In this document: piece after piece, positions 1 to 10,748 of the stretch
How the letters are laid out: the number at the start of each line of letters is the position of its first letter
Numbering within the stretch: position 1 is the first letter of the stretch
Made by a program: the position numbers and the translations under genes
Source: Manihot esculenta
Lineage: Eukaryota > Streptophyta > Magnoliopsida > Malpighiales > Euphorbiaceae
Assembly (NCBI RefSeq): GCF_001659605.2
Contig: NC_035167.2
Span: forward strand, 5,436,513 to 5,500,512
Direction of reading: 5' to 3'
DNA: 64,000 bases
Notes under the pieces: generated by a model
The model's database searches: none
Seen by the model: only the letters and a program-made list of their open reading frames with translations
What the model was told of the DNA's origin: nothing

Positions 1-1798
1 CACGCATGACCTAGAGATGGCAGCAGTAATCTTTGCACTCAAGATGTGGAGGCACTATCTCTATGGGGTAAAATGTGAGATCTTTACAGATCATAAGAGC
101 CTGCAGTACATCCTGAGTCAAAGAGATTTGAACTTGAGACAAAGAAGGTGGGTAGAGCTGCTGAGTGACTATGATTGCAGGATTCAGTATCATCCGGGTA
201 AGGCAAATGTCGTGGCAGACGCCCTAAGCCGGAAGTCACTAGGCAGTCTATCCCACATCACGGCAGAGAGGAGACCAGTGGTGAAGGAGTTTTACAAGCT
301 CATTGATGAAGGTCTACAGTTGGAGTTGGCTGGTACAGGTGCTTTAGTGGCCCAGATGAGAGTGACACCTGTGTTTCTGGAGCAAGTGGCTCAGAAACAG
401 CATGAGGACCCAGAGTTAGTGAAGATTGCCAGGACTGTTCAGTCAGGCAAGGATAGTGAGTTCAGATTTGACAGTAAGGGGATCCTCCGCTATGGGAGTC
501 GATTGTGTGTACTAGATGACATAGGGCTAAAAGGAGACATTATGAGGGAGGCTCATAATGCAAGATACAACATTCACCCTGGAGCCACCAAGATGTATCA
601 AGATCTGAAGAAAGTTTATTGGTGGCCAGCAATGAAGAAAGAAGTGGTACAGTTTGTGTCAGCCTGCGAAGTGTGTCAGAGGGTGAAGCTGGAACATCAG
701 AAGCCGGCTGGAATGCTTAACCCGCTACCTATTCCAGAGTGGAAATGGGAGAATATAGCTATGGACTTCGTAGTGGGGTTACCGGCGATGTCCAACAGAT
801 TGGACTCCATATGGGTGATTGTGGATAGACTCACCAAATCTGCTCACTTCATCCCTGTCAGGAGTGGCTATTCTATGGACAAGTTGGCGCAGGTGTATGT
901 TGATGAGATCGTCAGGCTGCATGGGGTTCCTGTGTCAATAGTGTCTGATAGAGGGCCCCAGTTCACCTCTAGGTTTTGGCGGAGTCTGCAGAATGCTATG
1001 GGTACCAGGTTAGATTTTAACACTGCTTTCCATCCACAGACGGACGGACAGTCAGAGAGGACCATCCAGACAATAGAAGATATGCTCAGAATGTGTGTGC
1101 TAGATTTTGGCGATTCTTGGAGGCAACATCTACCTTTGGTGGAGTTTGCCTACAATAACAGCCATCATGCTAGCATCGGGATGGCTCCATATGAAGCTTT
1201 GTATGGGAGGAAGTGCAGATCACCTGTTTGCTGGGAGGAAGTTGGAGAGAAGGCCTTGGCAGGGCCTGAGTTAGTAGAGATCACCAGCAAGGTGGTACCC
1301 ATAATCAGAGAAAGGATCAAGACTGCTGCAAGCAGACAGAAGAGTTATGCAGACATCCGCAGACGGCAAGTAGAGTTTTAGGAGGGGGATCTGGTATTGC
1401 TCAAGGTGTCTCCAATGAAAGGAGTGGTTCGCTTTGGGAAGAAAGGTAAACTAGCTCCGCGATACATCGGACCCTTTGAAGTCTTGCAGAAGATTGGGAA
1501 TGTGTCGTACAAGCTAGATTTGCCTGCTTCAATGGCAAGAATCTATCCGGTTTTCCATGTTTCCATGTTAAGAAAGTTTGTGTCAGATCCGGGCAAGGTT
1601 CTTAGTGAGCCTGATGTGGAGATCCAAGAAGATCTCACTTATATTGAGCAGCCAGTACGGATCATAGACACCCAGATCAGGAAGTTGAGGAACAAGGAAA
1701 TCCCGATCGTGAAAGTCCTGTGGAACCACCACAATATGGAAGAATGCACTTGGGAGACACGAGAGTCCATGCTCCAGCAATACCCTTATCTTTTCTGA
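1..1798 (+). pseudogene. Ty3/gypsy (Tekay/Del-like) pol, 3' part: RNase H end, integrase, chromodomain (element 1)
   Basis: The reading frame is already open at the window edge (frame from base 2) and runs to the TGA at 1796-1798. It starts in the RNase H domain, beside the [19 protein letters not shown] block. The integrase zinc-binding HHCC region follows at about 553-690 (HNARY, then CEVCQRVK). The DDE core follows with MDFVVGL near 760, IVSDRGPQF near 940 and SERTIQ near 1050. A C-terminal chromodomain (about 1630-1795, [12 protein letters not shown]) marks a chromovirus, which is known to guide integration to heterochromatin. One in-frame TAG at 1379-1381 interrupts the frame where other copies in this window have a glutamine CAG, so the copy is dead as it stands. 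Gag, protease and RT lie before the window. Confidence 0.93.
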
Positions 1799-1890
1799 GG
1801 TTAGTTCCTTGTGAGTTTTATGTGCTTTGTATGTATGATATGTGTATGCCATGCTATGTGCTAGTTGAGGAACATTCGGGGACGAATGTT

Positions 1891-1906
1891 CTTAAGGTGG
1901 GGAGAA
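1891..1906 (+). other. Polypurine tract of element 1
   Basis: A purine run (aaggtggggagaa) lies directly before the TGTAATACCC start of the 3' LTR. It would be the primer for plus-strand DNA synthesis. The preceding acgaatgttctt is shared by all chromovirus copies in the window. Confidence 0.85.
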
Positions 1907-4224
1907 TGTAATACCCGGCTAGACTCCGGTATCGAAATTCCTACCGTCCGGTGGAATCTCGGATGCCGGAGACCTCTAGAAGGGTAAAACCATATTTTCA
2001 TTAAATGTTTTGATGTATTTTATGGTTTTTAATAAAAATAAATCCAAGTTTTGAGTGAAGAGGGCTTTAGAGACTTTGCCAGGTTCGGCCGCCGAAAGTC
2101 ATCTTCGGCCGCCGAACATGGGGAGGTTTTGGGAGCGCTTTTGGCCTCCGAAAGCCTTGTTTGAATTAGCCAAGGTTTGGCCGCCGAACCTTATGTTCGG
2201 CCGCCGAACTTGCATGCGTTGTGGGGGCACGTTAGGCCGCCGAAAGGTGGTAAGGACAGCCCTATAAAAGGACCCCATGGCCGAAACGGGCAAGCTTTTC
2301 TTCCCGTTTTCGGCCAGGGTGAGTTCTCCACCGCCCCTCCTCTGTTTTGAGCTTCTCCCTTCGAGTTTTCATGTTTTTCTTATGAGTTTTCACCTAGTTT
2401 TGAAGATTTTCGAGTTTAAAGCAAGTTTTGGAGCTTTGAGGTTCAAGAACTCAAATCTCTCCCATCTTCGAGCTAGGGTCGTTTTCCTCTCGATCTTCAA
2501 GAGGTACGGGCTGATCTTGAGCTCACTATATGTTTTTAACAAGTTTTAAGTTGATTCTTGAAGTAGAAATGCATGTGTAGGGTTTTATGAGTTTTTGGGT
2601 TTATGTTGGTTTATGGGCAATGTATGTTGGATTTGTGTTGTTTGATGTGTTGTAAATGGGGTTTTAGATGGTTTGAAGCCCCTAGGAGCTGGTATGCTTG
2701 AGTATGTGTGTTGTAGAATAGGATTATGCATGTTTGTAAGGTTTGGGAGGCATTGGAGGCAAGAGGAGCCAAGTTTCTGCCCTTTGGCAGAAACCAGGTT
2801 CGGCAGCCGAAGGACTTTCAGCCGCCGAACATGGCTGGGGAGGCAAGCCTTTCGGCTGCCGAAGCCTGCCCCCGAAAGGAGACTTTCGTCTCTGTCTGGG
2901 AGTTTCAGCCGCCGAAAGTGCCGCCGAACATGCATGAGTTCGCCTCTGTCTGGGAGTTTCGGCCGCCGAAGGTGCCGCCGAACCTGCCTGACTTTCCGCT
3001 CTGGAGGGACTTTCGGCCGCCGAACCTGCCGCCGAAAGTGCCCTGTTCAGCCTTCCTTTGCATTTTTTTGCATGATTGTTTTGAGGTGTTTTAGGGGGGT
3101 TTTTGGGGGATGTTTTTAGAGTTATGATTCTAGTTGTTTGGTCCCTCATTTGAGTCCACCTGTGTAGGTTCGGACCCTAGGAACCGAGGACCCCAGCAGT
3201 GAGTTAGCTGCTTCAGTCATTGTCAGAGCTAGCCAAGAGGTGAGTAGAATAAACCTTTACGATTTAAAGCAAATAAATTATAAAGTTTTGAGCATGTTCA
3301 TGCATCATGAATGCCATGTGATGAATTAGGTTGTTTGCATTAGAATTCACGAATATGTTGCATTGCATTTATGATGTTGATGTGGATTGGTTATTGGATG
3401 ATCCTTTAGTGCTCATATGATATGATGATGTTACGGCATGATATAGTATGGAAGTCCAGGTTGTACCCATTCTACGTCCCTGGCACTATGTAAGAGAAAG
3501 TCCAGGTTGTACCCCATTCTACGTCCCTGGCACAGTTGGACTATATGATATGTTATGTTAAGAGGAAGACCGGTTGTACCCATTCTATGTCCCGGCACAG
3601 TTGGACTATGTAGAGGACTATTGGTGACAATACCATCCGAGATGTGATTTGTTGTGATGTGTTGCATTACATGATGGCATGAGATTTCAAATGTTGTTTT
3701 TCATTATTCTGCTCACTGGGCTCTAGTAGCTCACCCCTTTCCCTAATCCTCCAGGTTTGCAGGTACGGGCTAGGCAGAGAAGTCAAGATGGATGAAGTTT
3801 TGTGTATGTAATAGTTAGAATGTGGACATGATAAATTGTAAATGGTTGTAATGTAAAGTTTGAATAGTCATGCTATGCATAATGATATTGAGGATTAGAA
3901 GTTGTGCTTGACCCTATGGGTATTGTTATCCCTTTTATTACATGATCTCAAATGTTTATGATGTAGATGTAAACCAACTCAACACATGTATGTCACCCAT
4001 TGGGGCATTGATGAGATCCCAAAGAGGGATCAATATTTATAGTTATGTTTATGTTCAGTGCATGCACAGGTTGAGTTTGGTGTACGAGAGAATGTATGAA
4101 AGAAAAATTTTAATTTTTATGTATGATTGTTGATCATGTATGGGATTAAATAGGTTTACAGGTTACATATCAGGCTTGCTACGGGTCCTAGCGGCCTTAA
4201 GCCGATCTGGATTCTAGCGCCGGT
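1907..4224 (+). repeat. 3' LTR of element 1 (chromovirus family), 3' end missing
   Basis: It begins TGTAATACCCGG next to the polypurine tract. It holds the family's landmarks in order: GCC palindromes (TTCGGCCGCCGAA and variants, about 2084-2250), a TATA box at 2263-2269 (cctataaaag), a splice-donor-like AG/GTACGG near 2501, a second and denser palindrome cluster at about 2800-3050, the conserved block with 'tttgagtccacctgtgtagg' near 3150, and a short tandem block at 3449-3600. It stops at the GCGCCGGT motif near 4224. The last roughly 30 bp present in other copies, ending GTTACA, are absent, so a deletion or rearrangement has removed the true end. The many short ORFs rich in SAAE or RPPK here are only the palindromes read in different frames. 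Confidence 0.9.
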
Positions 4225-6340
4225 TGGTTTCTGCTCATGTCATTGGATTTCCTCTCAAATTGCAGAAGGCTCGTTGCCTTCAGTCTGCCCTTTGAGCTTT
4301 CTGAGCTCGGTTTCGTTTGGTTGTCTGAATTGTTTATGTTTGCGCGTTTTTAGGCTGGCATATTTGGTTTCTTGTTTCCTTTAGCTCGGCTCCTTGCTCT
4401 GGGAGATCTTGGGGATCTTAATGTTCTACCTCCCTTGGGTCTCTGTGTCTCAACTCGGTGTTCTATTAGCCGGTAATCTAAGTTCAGATTTAAGTATTCT
4501 CATTTTTGTTTTAACACTTTTGGACTTCTTCTTATTGGATTCCGATCCATGGTGGGCTTAACTTACCGCGTATACCCCGGTCGAGGCTTGGGACACTGAA
4601 TTGATCTTGCTTGAGGAGGGCTTGGCAGGCTTTGAGCTATTGTTCTCCTTTTGGGCTCTTTTACCTCCTCGGCCGTTATTTCATGAGTGGCGAGGGGGAA
4701 AATCCTTGAATTCTATATATGACCGCATGGCCCGAGAACAGCTCCTGTCAAAAGCGTTTTTTCCCTGCTTTTTTGTTTCTCTGCTTCTCTATCTTGATGT
4801 TTGAATGTGTGGCGATATGGAGGCATATATTTGATGACAAATGACATTTCATCTCGGCCTGTGCCTTATCATTATTTTTCTACTCAGACTCTCTTCTGGC
4901 TTTGTCAATTTTTCTTACTTGATGGGCCAGACTGGCTCTGCTGGGACTTCGCTAGCTGAACTGACCTGGGCTAAGAGCTCGGAGTCCGGTTAAGCTTCTG
5001 GCTTGCGAGTTTTTCTCACTTCCATAAGGGCATTCCTGTTTTTGACTCATGATCTCATCCGTGTTATGAGCTCGGATACCTTATCCCTCTTGAGATAACA
5101 TTTTAGCAGTCAGCACGTTTTGAGCTACATGCCCCACTGGGATAGAGAGCTCGGCCTTTTGTTGTTTTTCTCCTCCTAGGTCATCTTCGTTAAATGTCTG
5201 TTTATTGCGGGTTAGTCAGAGATGTGAGCACGGTCCTTTGCCTTCGTTTATCCTCTTATGCGTTTCTGCATTTGTGGGTCTTTTCATAGAGGGAGCTCGG
5301 TTTTTTGCTTAGGCTTTTATGCTTGCAACCTGTGATGCTGTCTACACCGCGAGCTCAGGAGTTCAGAATTTTACTTTCTTCATTTTGGTGCCCCGAGTTC
5401 TTTTGCGAAATCGGACTTAATTTCTTATTTTCTGGTCGAGCCTTATTCGAGCTATGTTTCAGTCTAACTGTTTGTTTGTTCTGCTTTAACATTTCTTCTA
5501 TAGATTTATAGCCTTGCTGGTCCAGATATGAGGCCTCTCGAAGCTCCTGGGGAGATCGGCCCTGGATTGGAGAGGTCGGTCTATCTGTTTTGGACTTGAC
5601 TATACTGCGATTCGATTCTTTGGTATCATAATAAGACAGGGCTTTCAATGGCCCCATTCGGTCTTTCGGAATGGTTTATTTGGCTTTTTATATGGCTCCT
5701 GTCTCCTTGATTCTTTGTCTGAGCGTTTGGCTTTCATGCATGTATCGGTTAGTTGGGTTTTTTGCCCCCGAGTGCTTATGTGTTGTCCGCTCTCGAGCGT
5801 TTTTGCTGGGCTCTTTGTTGTCTGGACCTCTCTCTGGGCCAGCTGAGTGGACTTAGTATTAGCAGTCAATTTTCGAGGTCGGTGCCTCTTACGATTGCCA
5901 CTGATTCTCTATTTGACTCTGTATTTTGGTATGCCTTTTAGGATTCACTTTACCTTAGTTCGGTCTGCCTATTTGGCATTTTGACACCGCGAGCCTTACA
6001 TTGGCTGTTAGTAGGTTGTATTGTGATATGATACAGGTGTTGGGGCGCCTTAGCTTAATTTCGATGCTTGCTATTTTTTGAGATCGAGGTCTTATTAGCC
6101 TGTAAACCGAGCTCTTTCGAGAGGTCAGATTTAGATTTTTATTTTATACATTGCTACCTTCTTGAGGTCGGCTTGGCGATTTGGCGCTTTTGGCTGTTGA
6201 GATCAAAGTCTCTTTACCTCAGGGCTCGAGCTCCTTTTAGGAGGTTGGAGCTTAGCTTTTTATTTATGGTTTCCTGTTCTAATCTTTTATGCGAGATCTA
6301 GACTGTGTTTTTATGAGCTTTTTTCTGTTTGTAACATCAA
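4225..6340. other. Unassigned non-coding DNA, T-rich, with scattered GAGCTCGG/GAGGTCGG words
   Basis: No credible gene is present; the open frames are short and show no family resemblance. The + strand is rich in T, and words such as gagctcgg, gaggtcgg and agctcggctcc recur every few hundred bases. This suggests an LTR or untranslated part of a retrotransposon, perhaps the missing 3' end of the Tat-like element C on its right, but no LTR ends or primer site could be found. A weak early copy of the later 70-bp repeat (gagatcttggggatctt) lies near 4400. Confidence 0.4.
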
Positions 6341-6790
6341 GGGATCTTGGAAATCCCGCCAGCCGTTTTTGCTCCAGGAGATCTTATGGGATCCTGGTCT
6401 TCTGTCTCCCTGAGGTCTCTATACCTCAGCGAGTTCTTCCGATGCCAGGAATCTTGGGGGTCCTGGTCTTGTAGCCGGGAGATTTGGGGGATCCCGGTCT
6501 TCTACCTCTAGGAGGTCTCTGTGTCTCAAGGAGGTCTTCTATCTCCCTGAGGTCTTTATACCTCAGGTCGGTTTATGGTGCCAGGAGATCTTGGGGATCC
6601 TGGTCTTTTACCTCCCTGAGATCTCTATATCTCAGTGAGGTCTTCTAGTGCCAGGAGATCTTGGGGATCCTAGTCTTTTACCTCCCTGAGATATCTATAT
6701 CTCAGTGAGGTCTTCTAGTGCCAGGAGATCTTGGGGATCCTGGTCTTTTACCTCCCTGAGATCTCTATATCTCAGTGAGGTCTTCTAGCG
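6341..6790. repeat. 70-bp tandem repeat array
   Basis: Three near-identical units of exactly 70 bp start at 6581, 6651 and 6721, each opening ccaggagatcttggggatcc and containing cctccctgagatctctata and cagtgaggtcttcta. Diverged and partly deleted units extend left to about 6341. The array lies in non-coding retroelement-like DNA. Replication slippage or unequal exchange is the likely origin. Confidence 0.85.
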
Positions 6791-7309
6791 AGATTCAAGA
6801 TTTTTCTGCAAAATAAAAGCTTGCACAGAACGTATATAATGAGAATGCTCGTTGTTAATTTCGATAATATTCATCTATAATATGTCGCATATATCACTTA
6901 GTTCCATATTTCGGATGAATGTAACTATTAGCTCATGCAATTTAGAGATTCAATAAATAATAATCGCGTGTGTAAATTCTTCCAACAATAATTATGTTAA
7001 TGACATGTGGCAAGTTATGCGTACCTTATTCCAACATCGATTTGGCATGATTATCCAAAATGTGGTGAGCGGCACCTCAAATGGGTGCAGGTTCTCGAGG
7101 GTTGAGTGGGTGCGGGTTTATGATGGTAAGTGCAGTTCTCGCTAATCCATTCACATGACGCAGGTTCCTTGATGTCTTGATCAAGCGTCCTTTCAATGCT
7201 TTGTCCAGCAAAAACATTGGTAGTCCTCGTCTTCAAATTGGATGTTATACAGAGTCCGAGCTCATCCATCCCGATCGGCCTGGTCATTTGATCATTTCTT
7301 ATCGTCTCC
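6791..7309. other. Unassigned non-coding DNA
   Basis: An AT-rich stretch (6800-7040, including aataaaagc at 6811 and tatataat near 6834) is followed by a mixed-composition block to 7309. No protein family was recognised on either strand. It may be retroelement leader or LTR sequence. Confidence 0.3.
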
Positions 7310-7436
7310 CTGTTGCCCCAATACCTGAGGGGCGTTGCTCTACCACCAAGTCTGAATAACTGTCAGTTTTGTCATTTTCTATCAGCTCCCTCATCCTTCT
7401 TCCATGAACTCTGGCTTCTGGCTCTACTTCTTCATC
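7310..7436 (-). pseudogene. Second, partial gag N-terminal fragment of Tat-like type
   Basis: Read on the minus strand this resembles part of the N-terminal gag segment at about 18120-18240. The shared words are EVEPEAR, HGRR, RELIEND and GATG, with several substitutions. It is fused directly, in the same orientation, to the broken 3' end of the main gag piece at 7442. A short shared run around gaagaggga at the joint suggests recombination between related elements. It encodes no complete domain. Confidence 0.7.
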
Positions 7437-7441
7437 CCTCT

Positions 7442-8505
7442 TCAGCTCATTCGACCTCTTGTGCCTTCGACGATCATATTGATGGTCCCACTGGATCCAT
7501 CATTCACTGGGTTAACTCCTGTTTTCCTTGGCGTTTGGACTGCTGGGTGAGGCGGAGGCCTTTGTCCCTCTGGTTTCTTCATGAAGTTCCGTAGGTGACC
7601 TCTTTTAATCAATCTTTCGATCTCAGTGATCAGCTGGAAGCAGTTATTGGTGTCATGGCCATGAGTGCGATGAAACTGACAGTATTTGTTAGGATTTCGC
7701 TGGTTCGCTTCAATTCTCAGGGGTTTAGGCCATTGTAGGGACTCATTGCCTTGGATGGCCATGAGCACTTCGGCTCTTGAGGCATTGAGCGAGGTCGGTT
7801 TCTCAGGGACCCATGAGGGCCGCGGTCTCTGTTCTGAGGCCCCAGGAGGTAGGGGTTTTTGGTCCCTTCGCTCCCAGGGCTGTCTGTAGGGCTCAGGCCT
7901 TTTGCTATGCTTCTTCTCGTGCCTCTCCGGTCTCCCTTCCTCCATGGCTTTTCCCTTGTCAATCGCTCCCCTGGCGAATCTACTTGTCACCAAGGCATCA
8001 TCCTGCCTTATATACTTCTCAGCCCTCTTCATCAGTTCTGCCAACGTAGTAGGAGGCTTCCTACTCAATGAGCCAAAAAACTCTGCAGAGGTCGTCCCCT
8101 TCTGCATGGCCTCCACCGCCCTTCCTTCATCGAGCTCGGGAATTTGCAGGGCCTCCGTATTGAAACGAGCGACGTACTCCCTGAGTGATTCATCTTTCTT
8201 CTGCCTGATCATCTCCAAGTAGCTCGTCTTTCTATCCGCGGGCACCCCAGTGATAAACCGGCTAATGAAGCGAGTGGCCAAATCTCCAAAGCTGCTGATG
8301 CTTCCGGCCTCAAGGTTGTTAAACCACGCTCGCGCTGGCCCCGAGAGTGTCGTTGGGAATACCTTGCACATCAAGGCATCCGACAAAGTCTGCAGCTCCA
8401 TGAAGGTCTTGTAGTTCAAGACGTGCTCCCTCGGGTTGCCAGCTCCGTCGTATGCTGCCATAGGAGGCATCATGAACTTCTTAGGGATGGTCTCCTGCTG
8501 CACCC
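7442..8505 (-). pseudogene. gag of element C, central and C-terminal part
   Basis: The segment carries the Retrotrans_gag core (PARAWFNNLEAGSISSFGDL, then the REYVARFNTEALQIPELDE region), which builds the virus-like particle. A proline- and arginine-rich region follows. Near the end a Cys/His finger of the C-x2-H-x4-H-x5-C kind (YCQFHRTHGHDTNNC) is of the type seen in Tat/Athila Gag. It ends with GTINMIVEG, the usual run-up to the protease, and then a TGA at the recombination joint at 7442. The bases coding the residues just upstream were separated from it by element A at 8505/8506. Confidence 0.85.
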
Positions 8506-8660
8506 TGACAGAGCATAATTTAGCCCACTTTATCATGATAATCTTGATGTTTATTTACACCTTTTCTACCTAATTTTGTGGTTTTGTTCATGTTTTGCAG
8601 AAACTAGGTGTGAAAAGACAATCTGGAGAAAATGCTCTTAAAACTGCCAAAAAGTGCCAA

Positions 8661-8759
8661 ATATGGAAAGTTCCAAATAAGAAAAGTTTTCATATATGGA
8701 AAGTTCCAAATAAGGAAAGTGTTCATATATGGAAAGTGCCAAATAAGGAAAGAGTCAGA
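8661..8759 (+). repeat. 33-bp tandem repeat, three units, in LTR of A
   Basis: Units start at 8661, 8694 and 8727 and contain atatggaaagttccaaataa with small changes. The same array recurs in the 3' LTR (about 13106-13204) and, diverged, in solo LTR B (about 15285-15385). Confidence 0.9.
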
Positions 8760-9672
8760 AAGCACAGTCAACAAACTGTCCGAAATTCGAACTGCAGAAT
8801 CTTTCCTGCCTTAATTAGAACATGGGCCAGGAAAGGAAGGTTTTCAAATAAGGCAAGTTTTCAGAAAAGGAAAGTCTTCAAATAAGGAAAGTGCAGAAGC
8901 AAAAGCAAATAAGGAAAGCTCAGCCAGAAGATTATTTGAAATTCAAATCGCAGATATTTCTTTCCTTGTTCAAAAGATGTACACACACTGCAGCAGTCAT
9001 GTCTTCCTGTTTAGGCAGCAAGATCTCAAGGAGATGCTCTTCCTCTTCTGCATTCAGCATTCAAAATTCAAACGAAGGCTCCACCTAAAAAGAAAAGACT
9101 GGACATATATCTTTCCACTTCTGTACATTAATGACTGCATTCTCCTGCCTCTTTTGCAATCTATGCGCGCGCCACCTCTTCTGGAAGCATGATCCGCGCG
9201 TCCTTCCTCTTCTGAAAGCCTTGGTACGTGCATATTTCCTTATGAACATCAAGCCACGACTTTTCTTCCTCTATTGGCAGCCTTGGATCGCTCTTCCTTC
9301 CTTTTCAAGCACAAGGTACGCTCCTTTCCTATTCTGAAGGCAATCTGCGCGCCAACTTCTTTCTGAAGCCTTGCAGTCCGATTCTTTCCTCGTTTGCAAC
9401 AACTTGGGCAGCAAGTTGCACATGGGCAGCACCTTGGGCAGCCTCTACACTAATTAGGAAGCAAGGTCAGCATCTAAACTTATTTAGGAAGCACAATCTG
9501 CGCCTCCTTCCCTTTCTGAGACCAAACCGCGCGCATCAACTTCCTTTCGCAGTGCATTTTCGCGCAGCCTTCCTTCTGAAGCCGAAAAGCGCGATTCTTT
9601 CCTTTTCAGACACATCTTGGGCAGAAAATACCTCTTGGGCAGTAAGTATGACCTAGGGCAACACTTTTCAAC

Positions 9673-9680
9673 TATAAAAA
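9673..9680 (+). promoter_or_regulatory. TATA box of element A 5' LTR
   Basis: TATAAAAA lies in acttttcaactataaaaagcc about 1.17 kb into the LTR, the only strong TATA-like site there in this orientation. The 3' LTR has the identical site at about 14118. Transcription would start some 30 bp downstream. Confidence 0.65.
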
Positions 9681-10509
9681 GCCACATAAGAAGCCTCTAC
9701 ATGGTCTTTACACTCCCCCTGGGAGACACCTACGGGATTGCAAGTGACATCTTCTCTTTTTCTTCCTTTCTTTATTTTTAGTTTTTGTTTCAGCCATGAG
9801 TGGCTGAAACCTTCATTCTAGTTGAAGAACAAGTGAAGCTTTAGTTGTATTGTGGATTGAGAGACTTGGACTACATTGTTTATCTTTTGTTATTCAGTAT
9901 TCTTGTGATTTTATGCTTAAGGACATTATTGCTTTGTTGTTTAGATCTACATTGATTCTCGATTGCAAGGTAATATATTGTTGGTTTGAGTGATTTTAAG
10001 TCCGAAATTGCTTGATTTATTCAACCATAAGAACACTTGGTGCATCACCAAGGAAATCGCATGATCTAGTGTTGTCTCCATGCATGTGGGTGACTAGAAT
10101 TGGTTCTCTCCATTACTTTATGCGATTGACTTTTGCAAAAGGCCTAAGGCTCAAAGACGTTCTTTGGCAATTGTTAATTAGTAATTGATTGGTGGACTTT
10201 CCCTAATTAATTTAATTTAAAAGAGAGACTATGGATGTGAGAAGCTTCTTCAATCTCCATGGCCAATTTATTGAATCAACAGAGGAACTTTTGAGTCAAT
10301 GATCAATCCCATCAACTAAAGTGGATCTAAATCTTCAACTAGAGCTTTTACCATCATTGTTTTACCCTCAATTTACTTTCTGCTTACTTTTTAATTACTC
10401 TTTACCTTAGCTTAATTGAATCAATCTCAAAACCCCCCTTTTTACTTTTCTTGCACTTTAATTTTATTTTACTTTCTGTTTGTTTTCTTGGTCTTGATAA
10501 GGAAAGTAG

Positions 10510-10670
10510 GTAAGTATCAATTCCCTGTGGATACGATCCTTTCACCACTATCTACAGTATTAATATTGTTGGTAGCTGAATTGATTATTTTTGACCGGTC
10601 TCGACAACCGCTTTGTCAAAATTGGCGCCGTTGCCGGGGAGTTGATTTAACTTATTTGTTTTTCTTTCAG
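10510..10670 (+). other. Predicted leader intron of element A, spanning LTR end and primer site
   Basis: A consensus donor (AG/GTAAGTAT, GT at 10510-10511) lies in the LTR and a strong acceptor (tttttctttcag, AG at 10669-10670) lies 78 bp before the ORF start. Splicing would remove about 161 nt containing the end of the LTR and the whole primer-binding site, giving an mRNA usable for translation but not as a reverse-transcription template. The donor is also kept in solo LTR B. This is inference from sequence; no transcript was seen. Confidence 0.5.
10623..10640 (+). other. Primer-binding site of element A (tRNA-Asp type)
   Basis: TGGCGCCGTTGCCGGGGA lies 4 bp after the LTR and matches the 3' end of plant tRNA-Asp, the primer usual for Athila-like elements. 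Confidence 0.85.
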
Positions 10671-10748
10671 GACCAAATTTAAAAAAAAAAAAAGAGAGCA
10701 CGTCATCGCAGACCATCTTCTGAAACATCTCAATCGCACATCTGAATC

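Larger units (their letters stand above)
8506..10618 (+). repeat. 5' LTR of element A
   Basis: It starts TGACAGAGCATAATTTAGCC and ends CGCTTTGTCA, followed by AAAT and the primer-binding site. It contains a 33-bp tandem repeat near its start, a TATA box at 9673-9680, and a splice-donor-like AG/GTAAGTAT 109 bp before its end. Short ORFs inside are not shared in frame with known proteins and are not called. Confidence 0.95.

Noticed and set aside
2585..3149. Overlapping ORFs on both strands rich in SAAE, RPPK and FGGR repeats, recurring in all LTRs
   Set aside because: They are the GCC palindromes read in every frame. They do not keep a start or frame between copies and lie in LTRs, so they are not genes.
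8595..9337. Small ORFs in the LTR of element A, repeated at 13040-13782
   Set aside because: They recur only because the LTR recurs. In the diverged copy B the frames change and merge, showing no coding constraint.
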